Source: Carposina sasakii
Taxonomy: Eukaryota > Arthropoda > Insecta > Lepidoptera > Carposinidae
Direction of reading: 5' to 3'
NCBI GenBank assembly: GCA_014607495.2
Contig: CP053170.1
Coordinates: 6,076,001 to 6,140,000, forward strand
DNA length: 64,000 nt
Both the position numbers and the translations under genes were made by a program. A model generated the notes under the pieces. That model did no database searches and was not told the DNA's origin. It saw only the letters and a list, made by a program, of their open reading frames with translations. Position 1 is the first letter of the stretch. Each line of letters opens with the position of its first letter. Of the stretch, positions 14,201 through 24,479 are shown in pieces.

Positions 14201-17200
14201 ATTGATGTAGGTTTAATTAAAACCTAAATAAATGCACGTAGCTTTTAAAACCGCTATTTATCGGGAGGCTATCCAAAAAAACTGATACACAAAAACATTG
14301 GTCAGCCATTTCTGAAAAACTCTTGACATATTTTTCTTGAAAGTCTCATTATTAACTAAATTAATATTAACAGAACAAAGAGCGTTTTTTAAACAGGCTA
14401 GTAAATGGAAAGGTATAAGACATTAGTTCGGGCCGAGCGATTCTCCTCTCCTTGGCGAATTTATATATTTTATTAGACATTTTCCTGTGCAAAATTATAT
14501 CCTCCTTTTAGAAATTCTAGTTGCTACATTAGAACGACGTACATTCTTGAATTTTTTAATAGCCCTGTGCATTTAACGGTTTGAAATTAAATTTGATGGT
14601 CACGTAGTTCTACCGTCGTCAGTTCCTATAAGACTGCATCTCACCTCACTTGTATTTCTGAAAATACTGGCTGGAATCAAGCCTCAAATTCTGGAAAAGC
14701 ACCTCTCTAGACATGTCTGCTGGCATCTTCAATTCAATACGTTACCTTTGTTGTGTGAATTTAAACATGGGTATTTAAATAATCTCGATTTGAGAGGATA
14801 AAAGGGTCAATACACACGTGGCATTCATTCCAGAACATGTTTTAATTCCAATGTTATTGAAGGGTTATACGACGATGACCATTATATGAATGGCAAAGGG
14901 CGGAAAGGTCATAGAATCTCCATAAGTCACGGAGACGTCGGGTAAATAAAACCCTTCATACAATGTGTCGTATACAAACAATATTATCACGCATCTATTA
15001 CAGTTAAATCTTACGTACTAGTTATCTAGGTATGTAGTACTAGTTATGTACTAGTAACCTTAAAACCAGGTTTGGCAGATCGCGGATTTTTTCATTTTTC
15101 TAAATTTGTCACCCTATCCCAAAAGGCTAACACAGGTCCATCGGCAATTCAATTTTCTAAAATTAAATACTTTTAATACCATGTCATAACACAAGCTGAT
15201 GATGCACTCTGACCTTCATATTGACCTAACATACCCAACCTTAGATGACCACTGAACACATTCATCTTAAAACTATTCCCCACGGGACAATAGAATGAAT
15301 CACTTTGCGTCACCTACCTACTCAGTACCCGGTAAATTAGTAAGTGATAGGACCGTACTTTCCATGTTATTTATTTAAGCATTTCTCTTGGAGATATTTT
15401 CTTACTTTGTTACGTTTGAACATAATATTTTCCCAGTATATGGGAATTTCCCTCGAAGGCAAATTGGTAGAACATTTATAAATGAAGTAGGAATAATCTA
15501 AAAATGTACCTATGTATTTCCGTAAGCTTCTACTATCTCTTTCATAAACGCGAGATATATACTCGTACTGTTTAATAACGCTATAGGTAGGTTGTGTTAG
15601 GTAGTATATAGGTACGAGTACTCGTGGGGGCAGAGACGGCCGAGACGAGGTATTGATTTTTCTGCCCTCGCTCTGAGGACGGCCGGAGGCAAACACCCAC
15701 TATTTTACCACAAAAAACAGGCCGATTTTATACAGAAAAACAGGTAACCTAACATCAAAACAAAGAGATGATTCATAGTTAACCTGTGTGAAGCACAAAA
15801 GAATAAAACTTTTGAGGTTGTTGTTTGAATTGATATAAGTTTGAATTGTATAAGGTCACTAAAATCTGTTTGTAGATTGGTTAGATTCGATGTATCATTT
15901 TAATTTCTTAAGGTTTAATACTAATTCTATGATACACAAAGAACTCGAGGAATCTGTTGTCAGGCCGGAAAAGCTACGGACCCATTTCAATTTTGGAAAT
16001 AACAATAAACGAAATCTATTAGCTGATTAACTTAACTCACAAAGAATGCGACATCTCTTTATATTATTGTAATAAAAATACGTTCGTATTACAAATGAAT
16101 TGACTCACCTATTGTCAAGTTTTCTTGGAATAGTAAAATGAAAGCCCTACGTTATTCAAACATACAATTCTAAATCAATTGTAACGCGCGCTCTTTTGTT
16201 GTTCCAGAAATCAAAACAGAGGAAGTCATCAGTGAAGCGAAAATTGAAACTGACAACCTAGGCGGAGAAATGGAAGCGTTGAAGTCTGAAAAATACCTCA
16301 GAACGACTAGGACCGCCAGCATCGACAGCGATAACCGCTCTGACAGGAGCGAAGAAGACGCCAGACGTAACCGCAAGCGAGCGGCTGCTAACTCACCGTC
16401 TCCCACTCGAATGGACAAAAGAACAGCAAGATTCGAATGCCCAAAATGCCTGCAACGCTTCGATACCGCCAACGCGTACGGCATCCACCGACTCACGGTG
16501 CACGGCGATGATGCTCGTGGTTTCGGAGATATCAATTTTGTGGACTTCGCGAATAAAAATTTCTCCGAATTGGCAAGAACTATGTGCGAACGCAACTCCC
16601 ATTTATCCATTACTGAAAGATTTCGGTGTGAGGTGTGCACACGAGACTTCCCTACAGGCCCAGCTCTTGACGTTCACAGGAAATCATGTGTACCATCTAC
16701 TCAACTACACAGTCCTGATCGCGATCGCAGGGAAGATTTCCTCGCTAAACTTGAGCTTAGAAACCGTGCTTTTGGTTTATCTGGAACTCTAACGCCCCCA
16801 ATGGATAAATTTATACCTAAGTTTGAAGATGGTCCCTTAGGTACTAACGGCATAAGACATATAGATGCCGTACGCGACCTCGCTGATATTCAGTCCATTT
16901 TAAATGTTACATCAGCTGGAAGCTTGTTGACTAGAGTTGCCCTGGACAGTTCAGTTTTAACACCTCCCGATACAATAGGAAAAGAGAGAGACCAAGAGGA
17001 GACGCAAGATAATTTTGCAGCTGAATTTAGACGCATGAAGTTGCGTGGAGAGTTTCCTTGCAGGTTATGCCCAGCTAAATTTCCTAATCTGCGTGCTTTG
17101 AAAGGTCACAATAGAGTGCATCTCAGCGGAACTGGTCCTGGACCATATCAATGTAATATGTGTCCTCATGCTTCTTTAGATAAGGCTGCTTTGGTTCGAC

Positions 17201-20200
17201 ACATGCGTACACATAATGGTGACCGCCCCTACGAGTGTGCAGTTTGCAATTATGCTTTCACCACAAAGGCGAACTGCGAAAGACATCTACGTAATAGGCA
17301 CGCGAAAGTTACCAGAGAGGATGTTAAGCGCTCAATAATCTACCATCCTTCAGAAGATCCCAATAACGATGATGTCAACTCTAAACTAGTGCGTGACGAA
17401 GTAAAAAGATCCTTAGCTTTTAACACACCTGATATTGAGAGACGCAGTGAAAGCTCTGGCCGTGATACGCCATTAACTCATTTCACACCTAATTTCATAA
17501 CTGATAGACATCCAGTTGCTGCACTAGTAACCAAACCCATCTCTGAGTCGCCAACGCTTACACCAAGAGAATCGGAACAGAATGTACCCAGACTCAAAGT
17601 AAAACGTTTCGGCCAGTTGACACAAATACCAGAATACCGACCACCTGAAGTAAACTACAAATCCAATGATACTCCAGATAGCTACGATGATGATGATGAT
17701 GCTCCAGTTGATCTTAGCACCAACGATAATTGTGATGTTCTGGATCTAAGTAAAAAGAAACGTGACACCGATGATGATGAACATAAGGTCAACCCAAGAC
17801 CTAACTTACCTGCCTTTGAGCCTGATCAAGCAGCAGTCTTTGATAAGGCCAGATTGTTTTTAGCTCAACAGAGACTCTTGGAAACTTCCTTACCAAACAT
17901 CGATCCATCTTATTACACTTCTCAACTCTCACAGCTATATTCAAGTAATGTTCCAGGATTGCCTGGGTTACCCCTTCCTCCATCATTTCCTATCAGCCCC
18001 TACTTTCTTCCTCCCACATTTTTTCCTCACCCAACCGATACACCCGAGCTTACCGAAATGAAACAAAGAATACAGAAAGAATTAATTAAAGGATTGAACA
18101 TGTCAGGTGGAAGACTCATAAACAACGACCAGGAAAGTATTCCCAAACAAGAACCAGAGGAAGACGAACAATCTCTTCCACAAGCTCCATCACCCCCTCT
18201 GCCTCCACTCTCAGAATCCCCGCGGCCATTGAATAATAATCTTATACCGCAGAGCGACTCGGTCAAAATGGTAATTAAAAACGGTGTGCTCATGCCCAAA
18301 CAAAAACAAAGACGTTATAGAACTGAAAGACCTTTCTCATGCTCCCAGTGCTCAGCCCGTTTTACGTTACGCTCTAATATGGAACGTCATGTAAAACAAC
18401 AACATCCTCAACACTGGAGCATCAGGCGACCATCTCCGAGAGCCCCACCGCCGTATCCCTCAGCTGACACTCTCGCAGATAGAGTCAAATATGCATTATT
18501 AGCTCGCCATCTTGAGCGTCCGATACAAACATCCGACCGCTCCCCTTTAAGAAGAGATTCAGATGAAGTAGCAGACAATGAAGAGGACGAAGATGACACT
18601 CTAATAATTGATGAAGAACCAGATTCTGAAGGAAAAGCCGATGAACATACAGCTGCCCACCGAGCCGCTGCTGAAATATTAATGGCTACAAGACAACAAG
18701 AAGTAAACAAAGACTTTGATCTAAAAATTACTGGAAACCTTATAAACAAACCTCTTTCAACACCATCTGATAAAACTGATACTGGTACTGATCCTATACC
18801 ATTAACTATTCATGACCAAGTCGCTGTGGTTCCTACCCGCAGTGACGAAGAAGAAGACGAAGAGGGTCTTGTAGCTTCCACCAGCGAAGGGAATAACTCC
18901 GGAAGCGACGAAAATAAGTAAGTAGAAGCATAATTTCATAATTTAAATTTTTCAACCGTAATCTTATACAATTTAAAACATGACTAATCAAAGTTATTCC
19001 TATTTCAGATCGGAATCCGACACCAGTGCCCAACCACCTCAAAAAAGAAAGTCGGCGTACAGCATGGCCCCAAACAGAGTGTCCTGTCCTTACTGTCATA
19101 GAAAATTCCCCTGGTCGTCATCGTTACGACGCCACGTGCTCACTCACACTGGCCAAAAGCCCTTCAAATGTCCACACTGCCCTCTTCTCTTCACCACCAA
19201 ATCGAACTGCGATCGCCACTTGCTGAGAAAGCATGGCGGCTCGGCAAAGGCAATCTTAGCTGACCCAATACCAAATGCAGCTCCTGCACCCCAACCGGTT
19301 AATGATACCCGAACAGTTCCGGAAAGACCTTTCAAATGCGCCTCATGCCCAACTAGTACCTTCTCCTCAATCGATGCCTTGAAGAAACATATGTCATCGC
19401 GCCATAGCTCCGGCGAGTCCCATCCAGGATCTCCGAATCCAGATATCTGTGACGAAATATCTGATCGCGGCCTGGTCTTCAAGTGTCATCTATGTGAGGC
19501 TTCTTTTGGAGAGAAAGAAAGTACGTTGGCTCATTTGGCTTCGGTACATACACAGGAGTACGAACAATTGGTGACAAAGGGGGCGCTAGATGCCGCAAGC
19601 GATAGGAGTGAGAGCGCTGATGATGACGAGCGGGGAAAGTTCCCTGATCATGCTAACAGAAAGGTAAATTTCATCGTGCAAAATCTAAACTTAGCACTAT
19701 TTTAAATCTAAACTTAGAGAGTGCTAATTTTAGTTTCGACTTTTCGGTGCCTATCTTGCCAATTCCAGTCCTTGCGTCTTACTTTGTTACATTACACTAA
19801 TAGAATCTTCAAGGACTGGAATTGTGAGGCAGAATCATAGAGTATGACATAGCACTCTATGACATCTTATTTCTCTATGCTAGAATACATCACATCCTCT
19901 CGGGCAATGATAGAGTGCTAATGACTTCACTATCTATGCCAACCGTCCTGTTTTCCCAGGACATGTCCTGTTTTTGGGGTTCCTGGGCTTGGATATAACA
20001 TCGTCCAGTTTTAGTCCCGACACATTCGCTGTCGGTAGATTTTCGGTCAGCGGCCTCACAATAGTCACCGGCCATGTGTAAAGACCTATGTTTTAAAATT
20101 CGCACGCCACACTCCCTCCAATCGTATTGTCCTCGGCTCGCACTTTAGTCCGTCTTTTACGAAATGGTACAAATCCTAGATATACTATGCTCATATAGAA

Positions 20201-20966
20201 TGTTTATGCAGATCTGTCTATCCCATTTTGAGAACACAGCCATGTTTGTGATATATTGTAGCAGCGATGTCAATAATACATAACATGGCAAAACTAACCA
20301 TGCATTTATCTTCACAGGTTGTCTGCGCATTCTGCGTCCGTCGTTTCTGGTCAGCGGAGGACCTTCGTCGTCACATGAGGACCCACTCCGGGGAGCGACC
20401 ATTCGCCTGCGACCTCTGCCACCGACGGTTCACACTTAAGCACAGCATGCTGCGTCATCGGAAGAAGCATCGCGATGAACTCACTGATGATGAGGAGGAA
20501 TCGCCTCCGCATACGCCAATCGACTCGGAGAATTTAACTAATGGGTGAGTGTCATCAGATTTTCTGTAAATACTAGATAGGTATGTACCACAGTTATTAA
20601 ACAAGCTTTTGTATTTGTCAAATCACTTCAGTCTAACATTGAGGTTGTACCTAGGTTCTCTTCAGTTTCCTATATAAAAACTAACATCAAATTCTTCACT
20701 TCATCAGATATCGCTTCCACGACGACGATGGCTCCGGCAACGAGATACCAAGCAACGTTAACAACAACAACTCCCCGCCGTCTGCCCCCTTCGACAAGAA
20801 GCTAAAACTGCAGATGACTTCCCGAAAATACTCTTCAGAAGCCGAAAACGACACCGAAAATGGCGGCGATCTTATAGGGAAGCTTTTAGGTATTCCTGAC
20901 AAGACTATCAACTCCTTACTCTCCTCAGCTGATGTAGCCGCAAAATTCCTTGGGGTCAACAAATGA
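2155..20966 (+). CDS. peb: Hindsight/Pebbled (RREB1 orthologue), C2H2 zinc-finger transcription factor; 5' end outside window
   Basis: Exons at 2155-2237, 16208-18917, 19009-19663, 20318-20544 and 20708-20966 join at GT-AG sites in one frame, giving 1,310 codons and a TGA stop. Twelve C2H2-type fingers are visible: starting near 16438, 16621, 17053, 17147, 17230, 18334, 19078, 19165, 19332, 19479, 20318 and 20402; the second ends in Cys (C2HC). A PVDLS motif at 17704-17718 and a nearby LDLSK match CtBP co-repressor docking sites, and there are acidic and Ser/Pro-rich linkers. The RREB1 features FxxxxFxDF, ADIQSIL and the paired finger block with TTKANCERH are present. The first exon reads RRRRLS then Ala/Pro-rich, which resembles the basic linker after the first three fingers of RREB1, so more N-terminal exons should lie to the left. 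Hindsight is a nuclear regulator of epithelial morphogenesis and of EGFR/Ras and Notch outputs in flies; that role is family knowledge. Family assignment is firm; the 2155 exon is less certain than the others. Confidence 0.93.
3025..3101. repeat. 38-bp tandem duplication
   Basis: Two adjacent copies of a unit containing ACCAATTTCGTTGGATCCCA are identical over almost their full length, offset by 38 bp. It is a recent local duplication. Confidence 0.9.
3806..4766. mobile_element. 961-bp TA-flanked terminal-inverted-repeat element
   Basis: The ends AAGGGAGAAGGAGGCACATT and AGGGGAGAAGGAGGCACCTT (reverse strand) are inverted repeats that continue into TAGCACA. TA stands at both outer flanks (3804-3805, 4767-4768), as after Tc1/mariner-type insertion. 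The interior repeats CAAATCTGCCCC several times near the right end. No transposase was recognised, so it looks non-autonomous. Confidence 0.75.
4781..5100 (+). repeat. LINE/SINE-type tail, family A, forward copy
   Basis: Begins CTAGTGGAGGCCCGCGACTC just to the right of the TA-flanked element at 3806-4766 and continues through an ACAGACAAAC microsatellite. It matches 675-1010 in reverse. A decayed relative of its GAGTCGCGG end is at 26975-27005. Confidence 0.75.
6360..6640 (+). repeat. Non-LTR retrotransposon 3' end
   Basis: The stretch ends in a small GC-rich hairpin (CCCCGTCG, TTTTTG, CGTCGGGGG) followed by TTAAAAA, preceded by CACACGCAGAGAGACACGTC and a CCGATTTCCACCAAA motif, a pattern common at LINE 3' ends in moths. 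No open reading frame of an active element remains. Confidence 0.65.
7078..7210. mobile_element. Foldback MITE, family B, partly decayed
   Basis: Shares CCCCCTTATTACC, the AGCAAAAGCAATGCGATAGCG stem and the GATTGCTTGTCAAATTTG centre with 1882-2068. The right end is degenerate. Confidence 0.65.
7541..7921 (+). pseudogene. Decayed LINE ORF2 fragment (reverse transcriptase C-terminal region)
   Basis: The reading frame contains [30 protein letters not shown] and HSLKRF, which resembles the region after the polymerase domain of jockey/CR1-type LINEs (known pattern VKNLG, D, LSW, SRKV, LHSL). A frameshift near 7750 lets a second frame continue the similarity. It is short, lacks the catalytic domain and is dead. 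Confidence 0.65.
8250..8976. mobile_element. Inverted-repeat element interrupted by a hAT-type element
   Basis: TGGTCCAGTTAA at 8250-8261 is perfectly inverted as TTAACTGGACCA at 8965-8976. Without the insertion at 8352-8806 and one target duplication, the host element would be about 264 bp. Its family is unknown. Confidence 0.55.
8352..8806. mobile_element. 455-bp non-autonomous hAT-type element with exact 8-bp target duplication
   Basis: The element starts CAGGGTTCGAA and ends with the inverted TTCGAACCTTG. CTTTTACA flanks it on both sides (8344-8351 and 8807-8814), an exact 8-bp duplication. CAGGG-type ends with 8-bp duplications define hAT transposons. The interior is AT-rich with repeated GATAATTATC and has no transposase. 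Confidence 0.88.
9224..9893. mobile_element. 670-bp hAT-type element with exact 8-bp target duplication and an internal insertion
   Basis: TAGGGTTACCA at the left is inverted as TGGTAACCCTA at the right. GGCCTGAG at 9216-9223 recurs at 9894-9901, an exact 8-bp duplication. Near both ends the sequence repeats CTCAGGATTT. An RTE-type repeat sits inside at about 9370-9640. No transposase remains. Confidence 0.88.
9370..9640 (+). repeat. RTE-type retroelement tail nested in the hAT element
   Basis: Contains CCGCGTGGTTCCGGTAGAGT, CCCGTGGGTATCATACGAGG and GTGCCCTGGGGGAGGCCTAC, ending in AATAGGCTGAAGAAGAAGAA. The same sequence occurs in reverse at 35562-35822 and 46881-47020. Trinucleotide tails are typical of RTE-clade LINEs and their SINE partners. 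Confidence 0.8.
19760..19824. repeat. Perfect 15-bp inverted repeat in Hindsight intron 3
   Basis: CAATTCCAGTCCTTG at 19760-19774 is inverted exactly at 19810-19824 with 35 bases between. The RNA could fold into a stem-loop. No known small RNA was recognised. Confidence 0.8.
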
Positions 20967-21124
20967 GAGTACGCTTTAGTTCTCGTGGCTCCCGCTAGAC
21001 TTATCCTAGTACCACGAGGACTGAAACTTACACAGACAACGAAGACGTCAGTCGAGAAAGTTCATACAACGCCATCTTGCAACGAGTAGAAACATTAAAG
21101 TTAGCTGTTAGATGTGTCTAATGC

Positions 21125-21130
21125 AATAAA
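21125..21130 (+). terminator. Candidate Hindsight polyadenylation signal
   Basis: AATAAA lies about 160 bases after the stop codon of Hindsight and is followed by a GT-rich stretch. Longer 3' UTR forms are possible, because further AATAAA hexamers occur downstream (for example near 22535). Confidence 0.45.
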
Positions 21131-23237
21131 AAGTGTGTGTATTATTTAATTATTGTGGGCTAGAATATGTAATAATAACATAACTGCCTAGGTGCCTTTA
21201 GCTGCCTTGTTTCAATGACAAACCGTCCTTTTCTGCCTTATAATTAAATGCGTTTTTGTATTGTACATAAGTAGTACCTAATGGTCAAAGAGAATATAAA
21301 GTTTTAAGAAAGTACATCTTTAAAGGCTTACATTGTACTGTACATAAATCTTAAATCTTAGGTAGATAGTAGTGAGCTTTTTAAATATCCTATGTTTGGT
21401 ATCAGCACATTCAAACACTTTCAAGTAGAGGCTTTTGGTTGAAGCCAAATCCACCATTTTGCATTTCCATCTAGTCGTACTATTCCGATTTAATTCTTTT
21501 ATCTAATTCTACCCGCACTTCCGTTCTCACATCTAGATCGTTACAAGATAAGACCAAAAAATACACGTTTTGAAAATTCCAAAATTTTCTAGTCAATAAC
21601 ATAAAACTTTTTCAATTTTATCGATCCTAAGCTAAAATACCAAATTATTGCTAGTACGATATACCTACCTAAATATAATAAGATGTAAGTAATTAAATAC
21701 ATTGTAAATTTAGTCATTGTATGTACCAAGAATTAGCTGTTTTTTAGTAGGCTAACTTACCTACCTACTGTTATAAATTAGTTCTTTTGTAAGTAGTATC
21801 TGTCTACGCATGATAGCTTTTACCTTTGACGATTCTGTAAAATCTATAACTTAGTAATTTCCTTTTATGTTTCTTAAATATTTCAATTCAACAGTAAGTA
21901 GATCTATATGTGTAGGATTAATAGGTTTTAGTAGAACTAGTTTTAAAATGAAAACATTTACTTGCTCAAATTCATTGCATTTCTTACTGACAAGACTAGA
22001 AAAATGATTTGTAAAAAGTCATTAAGATCTCTCTATAGTTAAATAACTCTTCATTTTTTTAACCAAAGGCTACTCGGTGGACTTTCGTTTACCATCTGGT
22101 ATAATATTAATAAATTACTTATTTAGAAATAAAAATGACATTTCTGATAGACATTTTTTATAAGTTTATATTTTTTTATTTTAATTTTATTGATGCAGCA
22201 ATATATTATTATTACCTATTAATATTATGGAAGGGTTAAAAACTCAAATATAGGTGTTAGTATAATGTTAGTATTATAAGGTCGACTACAGTCTCCCAAA
22301 AGGGATAGACAATTCATACGCTAGAATATACCTAAGTCCGAATATGCTTTGTATATTTTGAAATGCAGAATTATTATTTATACCAAATATTATTATTTTT
22401 TATTGAACTTAGTGTGTAGTGATGTAAACATCCGTTTTGTACCTATAATTTCATAATTAGCACTGATTTTATTGTATTAATAATGTTTAGATATAGCAAT
22501 TTGTCTTTTAAATCATTAGGTAAAGTTGAAGAAGCAATAAATTATGTTTTGTCTGTTGTAAATAGATTATAAATTATTCAATCGTCTTAAAATTATCTTT
22601 TTAACATTTATTGTATAGGTATATTAGATACCAATTTATATAAGATTATCGTTATATAACAAGTAAGACGAAAACCTGCTTCGTGTCAATTATAGTTTAT
22701 GTGAAATGGAACTAATTTGTATATTAAATTCCTTTCGAATTGAAATATTAGGATAAAATTACATCTACCCTCTTTTACTGAGATTGTGAAATTGTGTTTC
22801 ATAAGTCATTCATTTATTAAGACAGTAGGTTTGCGTTATGTTTCAAAGCAATCTCGTAAGAATATAAAAGCCTACTTAAATGGTATATAACGTATTTAGA
22901 ATTAAAATAGTTTTACGACTTATATTAAGAAATGTGGCAACACCGCTTGGCCTTTAAACTTAGAGTTTGTGTGTATTGCTCGTTTTTAAGTAAATGTTAA
23001 TTAAATTAAAATTTACCCAAATGTTTCATGAATTTCATATCAAAATATTGCTACATACCTACATTTATATATTAAAATATAATTAATAATGTTTACTATT
23101 CACTTTTGCCTCTCTTTTCTTTTTGCAATATGAGTGTCGTTTTAAAAACGTTTTGTGAAATACATATTGTAAAATAATATTTTTCTTATTTTATTTCTAG
23201 CCTAGTTATCTAATAATACGGAGTGATTTTTGGTAAT

Positions 23238-23530
23238 CAACGTTCCCGAAAACTACGGAATCTCCTCATCATAACGATCATTTTTCTCCATGGAAGCATA
23301 CCTGGGAAGTGTCTGGTTTCCAAAATATTAGGGTCCAAAGTTGAATAAATAGACTGCGTTTTTCTGCATATATGCACATTGACGCGTGTAGAAAGATTTT
23401 TTCACGAGAAATAAATAATATCTGTCTATCTAGCATAATACACTAGACACTACAAATTTCGCCCGGTCAAGTAATTTTTAAAAAATTTACACAGTTTTTT
23501 TTTGCCATGCATACCCTTCGTTAAGGGTTG
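23238..23530 (+). repeat. Dispersed repeat, copy upstream of lolal
   Basis: Nearly identical to 25858-26175 over GAAAACTACGGAATCTCCTC through GACTGCGTTTTTCTGCATA, then diverging, with a shared CCCTTCGTTAA near the end. It is a mobile element fragment of unknown class. Confidence 0.8.
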
Positions 23531-23700
23531 TATACTTGCCTAATAACAACCCGTTAAGTAAAGGCAGGTGACCTACCATGTAGTTGAACCCTGTGCTTGG
23601 TTTATGCCATTGACATTTCAATCTCTAATGAGTTTATTATACTTACGGCAGCGTACTATAACTGTGTCTATGGAAATTAGTAGTTTTCCTACTCGTCACT

Positions 23701-23758
23701 AGATGGCGCTATTAAAATCCTGGTAAACAATATCAAATCATACAACATAGATGGCGCT
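23701..23758 (+). promoter_or_regulatory. Pair of CTCF-like motifs upstream of lolal
   Basis: AGATGGCGCT occurs at 23701-23710, preceded by CACT, and again at 23749-23758. The sequence resembles the insect CTCF core (AG[A/G]TGGCGC). It sits between Hindsight and lolal. Binding is not shown, and the decamer also occurs elsewhere in the window (1070-1079). Confidence 0.35.
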
Positions 23759-24458
23759 ATTTATAAAATAGCTGCATTTGATAAATGAACGCATTCATAA
23801 AAAAGTGTTACCAGAAAATCAAAATTACCCATAATTTACCAATTTTTTTTACCGAAATGGTGACCTATGAAACTCAATTATATTCCTGGCAAATCAAAAG
23901 TTCACTTTAAAACTTTAATATTTATAATCAATTAAATATAAATAGAAAGATGTTTAAGAGTGTTTTTTACGTAAATTGTTTCACGACCAGTCCAATAACG
24001 ATACTTTTAAAAACAGAGGAATTTCTAATTAAAATAATTGCAACCCTAAAACTTTCGTCATGAAATGTGGGAAAAATCTTCAAGAAATAGAAAGAAGTCG
24101 GTAGATAATTATTATTCGAGACAGCGTCTATATTTTGAGAATACAGTGTAAGCTTGGTAATTGGTATTGCAAAACACTACAAAACGGCCTTGAAAAAATA
24201 GTCAAGTGTTATCCGGTAATAGTTTTATTTGCTGATCTGTTTCATTTAATTCGTAAGTTTAGAAGTGTGCTTGTTTGGTTGTTGCATTATTGCATAGTGA
24301 CGTAGGTAAACTGCATTTTCTATGATAATATCTATTGAAAAGTAAATATTAATTAGCATTTCACCCAGCTCATAGGAATGTGTATCAAATATTCTGTACT
24401 TATAACTTTACACTTTATAATGTGCATGTTAGTAAACAGAGGGTAAACATTTTTACAG

Positions 24459-24479
24459 GATACAAAAATAGTTTGCACA
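24459..24479 (+). promoter_or_regulatory. lolal: Probable lolal 5' UTR segment after a splice acceptor
   Basis: A T-rich tract ending in ACAG sits about 20 bases before the ATG, so the initiator exon probably begins here and the promoter lies further upstream. The upstream exon was not identified. Confidence 0.45.

Larger units (their letters stand above)
2238..16207 (+). other. Large Hindsight intron (about 14 kb), transposon-rich
   Basis: This intron runs from the GTAAGT at 2238 to the AG at 16207. It holds a 38-bp tandem duplication (3025-3101), a TA-flanked inverted-repeat element (3806-4766), LINE tails (4781-5100, 6360-6640), a decayed reverse-transcriptase fragment (7541-7921), a nested inverted-repeat/hAT pair (8250-8976) and a second hAT-type element carrying an RTE-type insertion (9224-9893). 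GC-richer low-repeat blocks around 10080-10240 and 12120-12600 look different from the AT-rich background and may be regulatory. From 12600 to 16160 I see no gene and no clear element. Confidence 0.75.
20967..24458. other. Hindsight 3' UTR and Hindsight-lolal intergenic region
   Basis: Very AT-rich with no coding potential recognised. The proximal part is probably 3' UTR. It contains a dispersed repeat at 23238-23530 that recurs inside lolal intron 3, and two AGATGGCGCT motifs at 23701 and 23749. Confidence 0.6.

Noticed and set aside
16170..16640. 156-codon open frame on the minus strand
   Set aside because: It lies antisense to the coding exon of Hindsight with its fingers; it is a shadow of that codon use.
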